NCBI RefSeq assembly: GCF_030930995.1 | Contig: NZ_CP133217.1 | Span: forward strand, 2,842,001 to 2,906,000 | Origin: Thiothrix subterranea | GTDB lineage: Bacteria; Pseudomonadota; Gammaproteobacteria; Thiotrichales; Thiotrichaceae | Direction: 5' to 3' | Length of the DNA: 64,000 nucleotides | In this document: positions 38,115 through 46,560 of the stretch, one piece after another | How the letters are laid out: every line of letters begins with the position of its first letter | How positions within the stretch are numbered: the stretch's first letter is position 1 | Notes under the pieces: model-generated | Seen by the model: the letters and a program-made list of their open reading frames with translations, nothing else | Told to the model about the DNA's origin: nothing | Databases searched by the model: none | Program-made: the position numbers and the translations under genes

Positions 38115-38134
38115 TTTTATTTTTTAATTAGCTC
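38108..38134 (+). terminator. weak hairpin at the end of the glucan synthase gene
   Basis: GAGCTAATT pairs perfectly with AATTAGCTC across a 9-nt T-rich loop and overlaps the stop codon. There is no T-run straight after, so it may be an mRNA-end stabiliser rather than a true terminator. Confidence 0.4.
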
Positions 38135-38163
38135 CGCCATTTATATTTATTTTAGTGATTTAC

Positions 38164-38196
38164 CTTGCTATACCAATAAATATAGCGCCTAATGAA
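38164..38196 (+). promoter_or_regulatory. promoter-like element shared with 51787-51819
   Basis: CTTGC-N14-TAGCGCCTAATGAA. The same element with identical spacing lies before the transaldolase gene. A sigma70-like reading is TTGCTA, 17 nt, CCTAAT, but the conserved TAGCG before it suggests more than a plain promoter. It ends 28 nt before the downstream ATG. Confidence 0.6.
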
Positions 38197-38224
38197 CTTA
38201 TAGAGTTTTTCAAGGAGATATATT

Positions 38225-38515
38225 ATGACTACTAGAGAAAATTACCAACAGAAAATCGAAGGTGAGTTAGCTTTGGCTCAAGCCAAATTAGCTGAATTTC
38301 AAGCACGTGCAAAAATGGCATCAGCCGATAGCCGTATTAGCTATAATGAACACATGCACGACATGGAACAAAAGTTTGATGTCGCCAAGTCGAAGTTAAA
38401 AGAGTTTGGCGAAGCCAGTGATGGCGCATGGGAAAATATGAAGGATGGCGTGGAAACCGCATGGCATTCTCTGAGTGATTCTGTTAAAGATGCTGCCGCT
38501 AAATTCAAAGCCTGA
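38225..38515 (+). CDS. sll1863-type coiled-coil stress protein
   Basis: A 96-residue, highly charged, all-helical protein with a heptad pattern through most of its length (KIEGELALAQAKLAEFQARA, MEQKFDVAKSKLKEFGEAS) and an amphipathic tail (AWHSLSDSVKDAAAKFKA). It resembles the small proteins annotated as sll1863-family stress response proteins; the match is by pattern only. No signal peptide. AAGGAG lies 8 nt before the ATG. The promoter-like element upstream is shared with the transaldolase/phosphoketolase operon, which supports a stress or stationary-phase role. A hairpin terminator follows about 50 nt after the stop. Confidence 0.8.
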   Translation: MTTRENYQQKIEGELALAQAKLAEFQARAKMASADSRISYNEHMHDMEQKFDVAKSKLKEFGEASDGAWENMKDGVETAWHSLSDSVKDAAAKFKA

Positions 38516-38566
38516 CCCTACTCTCCTTCCCCTTTCTAATCAGTTTCGCTAACACACTAGCATTTT

Positions 38567-38618
38567 AAGGCAGCCTATTGACTTTACCTCCCCCAAAAGG
38601 TGGGCTGCCTTACTTTTT
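38567..38618 (+). terminator. probable rho-independent terminator
   Basis: AAGGCAGCC (38567-38575) pairs perfectly with GGCTGCCTT (38603-38611), with an inner ACCT/AGGT stem, followed by ACTTTTTAA. It ends the coiled-coil stress gene. Confidence 0.65.
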
Positions 38619-38674
38619 AATTTCCTTCAATTAAAGCCAATATGCGCTTTAAAAGAACACCTAATGGAGTTTTT

Positions 38675-38962
38675 ATGAAAATCAATATTATGTTATTACC
38701 CCTGTTGCTCGCAGCAACGTTGCTGGGCTGTGACAATGACACGGAGCAGAAAGCGGCGAATGCTGCCCACAATGCGAATGAAACCATGAAAGACGCAGCG
38801 CATGAAGCCAATGAAAACATGAAAGATGCGGCTGATGACGTAAAGGAAAAAGCGGGTGATGCTGCCGATGCCGTGCAAGAGCAGGTCGAGAAAGCCAGAT
38901 TGGAACGCGAAAAACAAGAAGCTGAAGATGCCCTGAAAAAAGCAGAAGAGTTGAAAAAATAA
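38675..38962 (+). CDS. small LEA/YtxH-like lipoprotein
   Basis: A 95-residue lipoprotein. I start at MKINIMLLPLLLAATLLGC, with TGGAG upstream and a clear lipobox (LLGC); the ORF start 33 nt earlier would put charged residues in front of the signal. The mature part is an 11-residue-type helical repeat: NANETMKDAAHEANENMKDA then ADDVKEKAGDAADAVQEQ, as in LEA and YtxH-like proteins that are made under drying or osmotic stress. The tail is a Lys/Glu-rich helix. It lies between a terminator and the beta-barrel gene. Confidence 0.85.
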   Translation: MKINIMLLPLLLAATLLGCDNDTEQKAANAAHNANETMKDAAHEANENMKDAADDVKEKAGDAADAVQEQVEKARLEREKQEAEDALKKAEELKK

Positions 38963-39003
38963 GACTCTACGGGATTTTCCCTGATGCGTTTTACTCATTA
39001 TTG

Positions 39004-40203
39004 ATGGATATGAATACAATGAAAATACAAATGCTAGCTTTCGCTGTCACCTCTGCACTGTTAGGTGCAACCGCAACCGTGATGGCAGAAGACGTAACCC
39101 TGTTTGATTACGAACAACCGACCAGTGCGTATGAAGATGCGTATGTTTCTGGGCGTTTAAACATAAATAGCGGTAATCAAGATCAAACCAGCCATGATTT
39201 GAATTTGGATATGAATTACGAGCGGGTTTTCAGTTCGCCCGATCGTGATGTTAAGTTCAATGGCGATCTGCAAGGCTCATCCAAGCGCGGCCCGAATGCT
39301 GACGATGCGACGCAAGATAATTACATCGGCACCGCATCAGCGGGTATGAATAAATATTTCAAGCCTAATAGCAAAGGTGCTTTTTGGTACGGTGATGGCG
39401 AAATTGGCATTAAAAAAGGTGCTGATGATCCGCGTGTAAAGGCAGGCGTTGGCGTGGGTTATGGTCGTGTTGTTAATGTGACCCCAATGGCGCAAGCAAT
39501 TCGCTTGGTAGAAGCCCTAACGGAAAAACAACGCCTGACGGGTAGTTTAACCAAAGCGGAATACAATCAGGTTGCCAATATTATTGCTAAAGAAAGTGAA
39601 TACCGGACTAAATACGGTTCAGCAGATTACCAGCAAAATTGGATGGCAGATATTGAAAAAGTTCTACAAGCCACGGGTAAAACTGCGGGGGAACTCGGCG
39701 CTATTGGCATTCTCAGAGCGCGTGATGTTTTGGTGAACGAACGCATTTCTACCCGCAAACACGGTTGGTTAGCCAAAGTGGGTGTGAGCGAAGTTCTCAA
39801 AGATTACGATGGCAGTGATACCAAACCTGCCTTAGACATTGGCGCGGAATATCACCGTCCGCTGAATAATCAAACCCAGTTTTCTAATGAAGCGGCGGCT
39901 TCTGCCATTTTGCAAGATAGCGACAAAAGCTACACCGCTAAAAATGCCATGAGTTTGACGCATGAATTAACTGACCGCGTGGATTGGTTAAACAGTTGGG
40001 CGATGAATTACGACCATAATGACGTCACCGATGCAGATACAACTACCAATGCGGTGAGTTCCACTTACCGTTATTACATTAGCAATAAATTGGCGTTTGA
40101 TACGGTAGCAACGTTATCCAAAGTTGATGACGATATTGCTGACAACGGTAATGACGAAATCGACAATTCATTATTCATGGGCGTTACTTATCGTCTGAAA
40201 TAA
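39004..40203 (+). CDS. outer-membrane beta-barrel-like protein with a helical insert
   Basis: A 399-residue exported protein, not assigned to a family. The signal peptide is MKIQMLAFAVTSALLGATATVMA. Residues about 40-160 and 250-399 alternate as beta strands (GRLNINSGNQDQTSHDLNLD, FWYGDGEIGIKKGADD, SSTYRYYISNKLAFDTVATL), and the last strand is SLFMGVTYRLK, ending in Lys rather than the usual Phe. Between them residues about 160-250 are helical (AIRLVEALTEKQRLTGSLTK, WMADIEKVLQATGKTAGELG). The start is uncertain: ATG 39004 or ATG 39019; no clear Shine-Dalgarno. A DUF481-like or porin-like role is possible but unproven. Confidence 0.75.
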   Translation: MDMNTMKIQMLAFAVTSALLGATATVMAEDVTLFDYEQPTSAYEDAYVSGRLNINSGNQDQTSHDLNLDMNYERVFSSPDRDVKFNGDLQGSSKRGPNADDATQDNYIGTASAGMNKYFKPNSKGAFWYGDGEIGIKKGADDPRVKAGVGVGYGRVVNVTPMAQAIRLVEALTEKQRLTGSLTKAEYNQVANIIAKESEYRTKYGSADYQQNWMADIEKVLQATGKTAGELGAIGILRARDVLVNERISTRKHGWLAKVGVSEVLKDYDGSDTKPALDIGAEYHRPLNNQTQFSNEAAASAILQDSDKSYTAKNAMSLTHELTDRVDWLNSWAMNYDHNDVTDADTTTNAVSSTYRYYISNKLAFDTVATLSKVDDDIADNGNDEIDNSLFMGVTYRLK

Positions 40204-40261
40204 TGCCACCTGCCCGATCGAATAAATGGTTGCCCTTTCCATAAGGGCACGGAGTATTGAT

Positions 40262-40474
40262 ATGAAAACCTTACATCCATTAACTGCTAATGCAGTGATT
40301 CTTGCTGTTTTACTGAGTTTGACAGCGTGTTCTGGCATGACAGCCCGTGAGAAAAACACTGCGGTAGGCGCAGGTGTTGGTGCAGTGGCCGGTAGCGCGG
40401 TAACGGGTGGCTCAACCGCCGGAACTATCGGTGGCGCAGCGGTCGGTGGGATTATTGGCAATAGCGTCCGCTAA
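40262..40474 (+). CDS. OsmB-like glycine-zipper lipoprotein
   Basis: A 70-residue lipoprotein. The signal ends at LLSLTACSG (lipobox). The mature part has the OsmB pattern MTAREKNTAVGAGVGAVAGS, followed by a long glycine zipper (GGAAVGGIIGN) able to form a membrane hairpin. OsmB in E. coli is an osmotically induced lipoprotein; the same use here is inference. I start at ATG 40262, with GGAG 8 nt upstream. The gene ends 6 nt before the transglutaminase-like gene, so the two are likely co-transcribed. Confidence 0.85.
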   Translation: MKTLHPLTANAVILAVLLSLTACSGMTAREKNTAVGAGVGAVAGSAVTGGSTAGTIGGAAVGGIIGNSVR

Positions 40475-40480
40475 ACCGTT

Positions 40481-41272
40481 ATGAGGCTATATACAAGTTG
40501 TGATCTGGCGTTCGAGATTCCTGCTCCCACGCCATTTGTGCTGATGTTGCGCCCGCGCAGTGGGGCGCAACAATGGATTACCCGCGAGGAATACCGCCTC
40601 GTGCCGAGCGTGCCAGTGCTTGAATTCACCGACAATTACGGCAATCTCTGTCAGCGGCTGGTTGCACCACCGGGAATTTTCACCGTGTACACCTCTGCCG
40701 AAGTGATGACCGCAGACCATGTGGATCAGGCACCGGGAGCGCCGTTCGTGGCAGTTCAAGATCTACCCGATGTGGAACTCAGTTACTTGTTGCCTAGCCG
40801 TTACTGTGAATCCGACCGCTTTGGCAAAATGGCAACCGAGATTACAGCAGGGCAGCCAGCGGGTTACGATCAGGTCGCAGCGATTGTGGCTTGGCTGCGT
40901 GCCAATATCCGCTTTGCACCGGGTAGCAGTAACGTTCCAGTGTCGGCAATCGAAGTCAACCTCAAGCAATCGGGTGTGTGCCGTGACTTTGCGCACCTTG
41001 GCATTGCTTTGTGCCGCAGCCTGAGCATTCCTGCACGCATGGTCGTGGGTTATCTATACCAACTCGACCCGATGGATTTGCACGCTTGGTTTGAAGCCTA
41101 CGTCGGCGGACGCTGGTACACGTTTGATGCCACGCAAGCCGAACTCAGAGGCGGCTATGTGGTGCTTGGTTATGGGCGGGATGCGGCAGATGTCGCGGTT
41201 TACAATCAATTTGGTCCTGCGGTACACCCAACCGCCCAAACTGTTTGCGTACAGTGCCTCAAAGAAAATTAG
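40481..41272 (+). CDS. transglutaminase-like cysteine protease-fold protein
   Basis: A 263-residue protein of the bacterial transglutaminase-like group (COG1305 type). The Cys-His-Asp triad is visible in [31 protein letters not shown] and TFDATQAE. The N-terminal 100 residues form the beta-rich domain usual in these proteins ([20 protein letters not shown]). No signal peptide is seen, so it is probably cytoplasmic. Members may be proteases, transamidases or peptide-N-glycanase-like enzymes; the substrate is unknown. It follows the OsmB-like gene by 6 nt. A second protein of the superfamily lies at 55402. Confidence 0.9.
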   Translation: MRLYTSCDLAFEIPAPTPFVLMLRPRSGAQQWITREEYRLVPSVPVLEFTDNYGNLCQRLVAPPGIFTVYTSAEVMTADHVDQAPGAPFVAVQDLPDVELSYLLPSRYCESDRFGKMATEITAGQPAGYDQVAAIVAWLRANIRFAPGSSNVPVSAIEVNLKQSGVCRDFAHLGIALCRSLSIPARMVVGYLYQLDPMDLHAWFEAYVGGRWYTFDATQAELRGGYVVLGYGRDAADVAVYNQFGPAVHPTAQTVCVQCLKEN

Positions 41273-41281
41273 GTTTTTTAC

Positions 41282-41497
41282 ATGAAAATGTCACACACAT
41301 TGGCTGCACGGGTTGCCATGTTAACGGCTATATTATTCGGTATTAGTGCTTGTTCCACACTGCCTGAGCCAGCAGCAAACGAGAGCTGGAAGCCTACATC
41401 CGTTTGCCCCCTCAATTCTGGCTTCTTTGGGAATCAAGCCGATAGTGAGTGCCTACTCAAGGAGCAACAAAATACTGTGCATGGATACATCACTTAA
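41282..41497 (+). CDS. hypothetical small lipoprotein
   Basis: A 71-residue putative lipoprotein: signal sequence MLTAILFGISACSTL with a lipobox at Cys25, then a short mature part with two further Cys (TSVCPLNSGFFGN and DSECLLKEQQN). I do not recognise the family. Its stop overlaps the start of the HlyD-like gene (TAATG), so it belongs to the exporter operon or at least is translated with it. A role in the exporter is possible by position only. Confidence 0.65.
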   Translation: MKMSHTLAARVAMLTAILFGISACSTLPEPAANESWKPTSVCPLNSGFFGNQADSECLLKEQQNTVHGYIT

Positions 41498-42702
41498 TGA
41501 AACGCTTCTATCGCCCCGCCCTTGTGATCGCGATTGTGCTACTCCTCAGCGGCTATTTCGCACGCAATCTGATTTTCGGCACACCCGTTGAAGCGCACGC
41601 CGTCGTTCAAGGCGAATTACGCCAAACCGTCGTTGCCAGCGGGCGCATCACTTGGCCTCAACGTATCTCCGTCGCGGCGGAAGTCACGGGGCGCGTCACT
41701 CACATTCCCGTTAAAGAAGGTCAAGCGGTCAAACGCGGCGATTTGCTCATCCAACTTGCCGACAGCACCGACCGCGCCAGCCTCGCCCAAGCCACCACCG
41801 CCGTGGCTCTCGCCGAAGCCAAGCTGCGCCAGCAACGCGAAGTCGGGTTGCCCACCGCGCAACAAACGCTGCGCCAAGCGCAAGCCGATGCCGAACAAAC
41901 CCGCCAGCAACTCACCCGTGTCCGCACACTCAACAACCAAAAATACCTCAGCAAAACCGAATTGGACACCGCCCAGCGTAATCTGGATGTTGCCAACAGC
42001 AAGCTGGAAGCCGCCCAATTACAAGTGCAAAGCAACCAGCCCAAAGGCAGCGACGCACTACTTGCCACCACCGCCCTGAACCAAGCCCGCGCCTCCTTGC
42101 AACTCGCACAGGTCAAGTTGGCGCAAACCACCATCCTCGCCCCCGCCGACGGCACGCTGATCAGCCGCAGCATTGAACCGGGCGATATTGCCACCGCTGG
42201 CAAAGCCTTGATGGTGTTGGCAGCACAAGGTGAAACCCAGATTGAAGTGCAAATCGACGAAAAAAACCTCGCCAAACTCGCCGTCGGACAAGTCGCGCTG
42301 AGTTCCGCCGATGCCTTCCCGCAACAGCGTTTTAATGCCGAAGTCGCCTACATCAACCCCGGCGTGGATGCGACACGCGGCGCGGTGGAGGTAAAACTGC
42401 GGGTCAAAGAGCCACCGGCGTACTTGCGCCAAGACATGACAGTTTCAGTCGATATAGAAACCGCTAAAAAGCCGGATGCGCTGGTAATCCCTACTGGCGC
42501 ATTACACGAACCCAGCAGCGATGCGCCGTGGGTGCTGGTGGTGCGCAACAATCACACGGTGAAACAAACCGTCACACTCGGCTTACGCGGCGATGAAAAC
42601 GTGGAAGTGTTAGGCGGTCTTGCCGCTGGTGAAGCGGTGATTCTGGCGAATTTAGCCCTGATCAAAGCCGACCAGCGCGTGCGGGTGACATTGCCGCCAT
42701 GA
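41497..42702 (+). CDS. HlyD/MacA-type periplasmic adaptor of an ABC exporter
   Basis: Membrane-fusion protein linking an inner-membrane ABC transporter to an outer-membrane channel. I start at ATG 41497 ([20 protein letters not shown]), which gives an N-terminal membrane anchor; the longer ORF start lies in the preceding gene. Halves of the lipoyl-like domain are [20 protein letters not shown] and [18 protein letters not shown], around an Ala/Gln-rich coiled-coil hairpin (about residues 95-185). Beta-barrel and membrane-proximal domains follow. It is coupled to the permease gene by a 4-nt overlap. The substrate is unknown. Confidence 0.93.
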   Translation: MKRFYRPALVIAIVLLLSGYFARNLIFGTPVEAHAVVQGELRQTVVASGRITWPQRISVAAEVTGRVTHIPVKEGQAVKRGDLLIQLADSTDRASLAQATTAVALAEAKLRQQREVGLPTAQQTLRQAQADAEQTRQQLTRVRTLNNQKYLSKTELDTAQRNLDVANSKLEAAQLQVQSNQPKGSDALLATTALNQARASLQLAQVKLAQTTILAPADGTLISRSIEPGDIATAGKALMVLAAQGETQIEVQIDEKNLAKLAVGQVALSSADAFPQQRFNAEVAYINPGVDATRGAVEVKLRVKEPPAYLRQDMTVSVDIETAKKPDALVIPTGALHEPSSDAPWVLVVRNNHTVKQTVTLGLRGDENVEVLGGLAAGEAVILANLALIKADQRVRVTLPP

Positions 42703-43928
42703 ATTCAGCCCTCCCGTTTGAATGGATTTTAGCGATTCGCTTCATGCGCCAAGCACGGATGCAAACCTTGCTGATTATGTCCGGTGTCGCACTGGGCGTG
42801 TCAGTGATTGTGTTCATTTCCGCCTTGATCAGCGGGCTGCAAACCAATTTATTCAAACGCACTTTGGATTTTCAGGCGCAAATCATTATTCTGCCGCCCA
42901 AAGAAATATCTCGCCCACTACATCAGGCCGGAGATGGGGCGATGCTTGCCACGCTGGTACAACCACGGGCGCAACGCTTGCAGTCGGTCGATCAATGGCA
43001 AACCGTCCTCGCGCAAGTCGCCAAAATGGACGGGGTTAGCGTGGCCGCGCCAGTGGTAGCGGGTGCGGGTTTTATCGTGCGCGGCGAAGCTAACAAAGCC
43101 GTCGGCTTGACCGGTATTGAGCCAGAAACCTACCTGCAACTCATCGCCCTCAATAGCAAAATCATCGCTGGCACAGCCAATATCACCGGCACGGACATGC
43201 TGGTCGGCTTGGATTTGGCGAAAGATTTAGGCGTGTGGACGGGCGACAAACTCAATTTGCAAACCGCATCCGGCAGCACGGCAACCTTGAGCATTCGCGG
43301 CATTTTCGATTACGGCAATAGCGGGATGAATTCACGCTCGGTGTACATCGCGTTACGCACCGCGCAAAGCCTGCTCGATTTGGCGGGCGGTGTCACCAGC
43401 GTCGAAGCCAATTTGGACGCGCCATTTACTGCTGAAACCGTGGCGCAAACCATTCAGGCGCAAACGGGCTTGAAGGTTGACAGTTGGATTGCCACCAATG
43501 CGCAATTCTTTAGCGCGTTGGAAGCGCAATCCATGTCCAACACCGTGATCCGCTTTTTCGTGGGGCTGACTGCCGCGTTGGGCATTGCCAGCGTGTTGGT
43601 GGTGTCGGTGGTGCAAAAATCCAAAGCGATTGGCATCTTGCGGGCGACGGGTACATCGCGGCGGCAAATCCTGCGGCTGTTTTTGCTGCAAGGCGCGTTG
43701 ACGGGTTTGATTGGTTCGCTGTTGGGCGCATTCGTCGGTTGGTTGTTTTTAAGTGCGTGGCGCAATATCGCCATTAACGCAGACGGCACGCAACTTTTCC
43801 CGATTACGTTTGACCCGATGCTGTTTGTGTACGCAGCCGTGGGCGCAACGCTGGTGGGGATACTTGCTGCCTTGTTCCCTGCCCTGCAAGCGGCGCGGCT
43901 TGACCCAGCGGTGGCGATTCGTGGCTGA
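42699..43928 (+). CDS. FtsX/MacB-type ABC transporter permease
   Basis: Inner-membrane permease, 409 residues. TM1 lies at [20 protein letters not shown], a large periplasmic MacB_PCD-like domain follows (about 50-270), and three membrane segments close the protein ([40 protein letters not shown], and a final one). This is the mechanotransmission topology of the MacB/LolCE superfamily. [17 protein letters not shown] is the cytoplasmic coupling loop. It overlaps the adaptor gene by 4 nt and the ATPase by 8 nt. With the adaptor, the set resembles DevBCA- or MacAB-type exporters; LolCDE is less likely because of the HlyD partner. Confidence 0.92.
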   Translation: MNSALPFEWILAIRFMRQARMQTLLIMSGVALGVSVIVFISALISGLQTNLFKRTLDFQAQIIILPPKEISRPLHQAGDGAMLATLVQPRAQRLQSVDQWQTVLAQVAKMDGVSVAAPVVAGAGFIVRGEANKAVGLTGIEPETYLQLIALNSKIIAGTANITGTDMLVGLDLAKDLGVWTGDKLNLQTASGSTATLSIRGIFDYGNSGMNSRSVYIALRTAQSLLDLAGGVTSVEANLDAPFTAETVAQTIQAQTGLKVDSWIATNAQFFSALEAQSMSNTVIRFFVGLTAALGIASVLVVSVVQKSKAIGILRATGTSRRQILRLFLLQGALTGLIGSLLGAFVGWLFLSAWRNIAINADGTQLFPITFDPMLFVYAAVGATLVGILAALFPALQAARLDPAVAIRG

Positions 43929-44637
43929 CTTTAACGCCATTACCCTGCAACTTAAAGGCATCCGCAAAGCCTACAATATCGGCTTGCCTGCGGAAACCGA
44001 AGTGCTGCACGGGCTGGATTTAACCATCGAACGCGGCGAATTCGTGGCGCTGATTGGCCCCTCTGGGTCGGGCAAAAGCACGCTGTTGAACCTGATTGGC
44101 TTGCTCGACAAACCGACGGCGGGCGAACTGTTTATTACGGGGCAACCGACGACGCAATTGCAGGATCGGGAACTAACGTTGTTACGCGCCAAAGCGATTG
44201 GTTTTGTGTTCCAGTTCCACAACCTGCTGCCCGAATTTACCGCGCTGGAAAACGTGATGTTGCCGTTGCTGGCAGCGCGGGGTCGACCCGATGAGGCGAT
44301 GCGTTTACGTGCTGCCGAATTGATTGAACAAGTGGGGCTGACCGACGTGGGCAAACACATGAGCAATGATTTATCCGGTGGGCAACAACAGCGCGTCGCC
44401 ATTGCCCGTGCGCTGGTGATGCAGCCTGCGCTAGTGCTGGCGGATGAACCTACCGGAAACCTCGATACCAAAGCTGCCGACAATGTGTTTGATTTGCTGC
44501 GCCGCGTGAATGAAGCCAGCGACACCAGTTTTTTAATCGTCACCCACGATCCGCGTTTAGCGCAACGTTGTGACCGCATTATTGAGTTAGTGGACGGACG
44601 CATTGATTCAGACAAAGCCAATGCTCGCGCACGTTAG
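43921..44637 (+). CDS. ABC exporter ATPase (LolD/MacB/DevA type)
   Basis: ATP-binding subunit of the exporter. The protein starts at GTG 43921 ([20 protein letters not shown]), overlapping the permease by 8 nt; earlier ATGs in the frame lie deep inside the permease gene. Walker A is GPSGSGKSTLLNLIG, the Q-loop is FVFQFHNLLPEF, the signature is LSGGQQQRVAIARAL, Walker B is LVLADEPTGNLD, and the switch His is in IVTHDPRLAQRC. At 238 residues it is typical for this group. It ends in a 4-nt overlap with the convergent AAA-ATPase gene. Confidence 0.93.
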   Translation: MADFNAITLQLKGIRKAYNIGLPAETEVLHGLDLTIERGEFVALIGPSGSGKSTLLNLIGLLDKPTAGELFITGQPTTQLQDRELTLLRAKAIGFVFQFHNLLPEFTALENVMLPLLAARGRPDEAMRLRAAELIEQVGLTDVGKHMSNDLSGGQQQRVAIARALVMQPALVLADEPTGNLDTKAADNVFDLLRRVNEASDTSFLIVTHDPRLAQRCDRIIELVDGRIDSDKANARAR

Positions 44638-46421
44638 CACGCTTCCCACAACACCCGCTCAAACCCCAGTGCCACCACCGCCAGACAGTGCAGACGCTCA
44701 GGTTGCTGGTATTTGGTTTCCAATGCCTGCCGGTAATCCCGCAACTGGGTTAACGCTGCCTGCATTGCCGTTTGCACCACAGGTAACGCTGCCAAGGTTT
44801 CGCGTGATTGCCCGCGCACTTGTTCTGCCGTGAGTTTGGCATCTGCCAGCGACACGTATTTGAATTCCAACACAATGTCTTTCAGCAGCGGGAAACGTCG
44901 CATGTTGGGGCGGATAATCATCAACAAGTCGGAATAACGCCGCTGGATGACTGCTTCCGAATCCATAATGTAATACAGGTCGTTGAACAGCAGCGTCATG
45001 AAGGCGGTTTTCACCGTGAGTTCGTTGCTCCAGCGGTAATCACGGTTGCTGAATACGGCAAAATATTTGTTCTCGACGAATTCAACCAAGGGCTGCAAAT
45101 CAGCCGTCTGGTAGAAGTTTTCTGCCAAGTGTTGCGCGGTTTGCTGGTCTTCAAAGCGGGGTAAGGTTTGTTCTTTGAGTTGCTCAACGTACACACCACG
45201 GATTACCAGATTGGGGATTGCCAACACCAACCGCCCCATGCCATCCACGTCCGCTATGGTTAACACGCCAAAAAAATACAACAGAGAAAGCATGTAAGTC
45301 GGGTCGTGTTGCACCCGTTGTAATTGTTCTACCCCGAAACGGGTTTCCAGTTGTCGCAGCGGGGTGGTGCGGGTTTCATCCAGAATTTGGTCAATCACTG
45401 CCGCACCGGCTGGCAGGTTGGCAATGTAACGGATACGCCCCGCATCCATCGCCAGATTGCCGTCGAGCATTTGATCGGGCAGTTGGGCTTTTTTCTGGTA
45501 ATGACGCAAGGCGTAAAAGCACAGCGTCGGGTTATACACCGTGGCTTGGGTCAAATCACTACAGAAGCGGTAGCCATTGTAAAAGCGACGCAACGTTTCC
45601 ATGACTTCGGCAATATCTCTTTCGGCTAGACCATGCCCTTGCTGGATTTGTTGCACCAGCCCTTGTAATTCTGCTTCATGTATACCACAAAGTGCATTGA
45701 AGTCTTCTTCCAAATAAATGCTGGTGGCAACATTGTAGCCGCTGGTCATGTCGCTCAATACCACGGGGGAAACACCCGTGATGAATACACGCGAAATTTT
45801 GCCTTCGGACGCACTGGCTTTGATCACTTTGAACAAGGTTTTCAATACGCCCTCACCCTCTAGCAGGTCGTGGTAACGTACCCGGTCACGCGGATCACTG
45901 GTGAGGATTTCATTGGCGAAATTGTCGTATTCGTCAATCAGCAGGTAGAGGGTATGCCCGCTGTTTTTCACACTGTTGGCTAAAGAATCAAAACTTGCCA
46001 GCGCATCCTCTGGGTAAACCGTAATAGGGAACTGGAGCAGTGCCTGATATTTTTGGGCGAAACCCTTGATGCACTCGTTCAGGTGGCGGAACAGGTTGCC
46101 AGTAATCGCGGCAAGATCCCCCTGAGCCGAGACTTTGGAAAAATCCCAACGCAAGATCAGGTACTGGTTATGCTCGGCGGTAGGATTTTTGCCAATGGCA
46201 AGATCGCCAAATAGCGCAGGAAAATCATCTGCCGTGTGGCGGTCATAGTAATTCGCCAGCGTTGACAGCAGCAGGGATTTCCCAAACCGACGCGGGCGCA
46301 AGAACACTAACTGATCGCCAGCGGCTTCTATCGCGGGGATGTGCGCAGTGCGGTCAAAGTACAACATGCCTTGCGAGCGAATGCGCTGGAAATCACTGAT
46401 ACCGTAGGGAAATTGGATCAT
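44634..46421 (-). CDS. AAA-ATPase-like / PD-(D/E)XK nuclease family protein
   Basis: A 595-residue protein of the AAA-ATPase_like plus PDDEXK_9 family, which often occurs in many copies in bacterial genomes and has no agreed role. The N-terminal motif GISDFQRIRSQGMLYFDRT and the P-loop LRPRRFGKSLLLSTL (GKS) are typical; LYLLIDEYDNFANEI is the Walker B region. The C-terminal nuclease-like domain has LKDIVLEFKYVSLADA, the E-x-K part of the fold. It is a lone gene with a convergent 4-nt overlap downstream. A mobile or defence-linked role has been suggested for such genes; nothing here settles it. Confidence 0.9.
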   Translation of the reverse strand: MIQFPYGISDFQRIRSQGMLYFDRTAHIPAIEAAGDQLVFLRPRRFGKSLLLSTLANYYDRHTADDFPALFGDLAIGKNPTAEHNQYLILRWDFSKVSAQGDLAAITGNLFRHLNECIKGFAQKYQALLQFPITVYPEDALASFDSLANSVKNSGHTLYLLIDEYDNFANEILTSDPRDRVRYHDLLEGEGVLKTLFKVIKASASEGKISRVFITGVSPVVLSDMTSGYNVATSIYLEEDFNALCGIHEAELQGLVQQIQQGHGLAERDIAEVMETLRRFYNGYRFCSDLTQATVYNPTLCFYALRHYQKKAQLPDQMLDGNLAMDAGRIRYIANLPAGAAVIDQILDETRTTPLRQLETRFGVEQLQRVQHDPTYMLSLLYFFGVLTIADVDGMGRLVLAIPNLVIRGVYVEQLKEQTLPRFEDQQTAQHLAENFYQTADLQPLVEFVENKYFAVFSNRDYRWSNELTVKTAFMTLLFNDLYYIMDSEAVIQRRYSDLLMIIRPNMRRFPLLKDIVLEFKYVSLADAKLTAEQVRGQSRETLAALPVVQTAMQAALTQLRDYRQALETKYQQPERLHCLAVVALGFERVLWEAC

Positions 46422-46560
46422 AGGGCTGCAACATTTAGGTTGATATATGTAACTAGTTTAGCACGGGCAGGCACATGGCACGATTCATCCCCTTACAAAA
46501 GCACAAAACTTTATAACTTATTGATTTCCATATATCACTCGACCGGTGTATAACAAGACT

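Noticed and set aside
46476-46482. TGGCACG resembling a sigma54 -24 element before the P-type ATPase gene
   Set aside because: No TTGC-type -12 element at the required distance.
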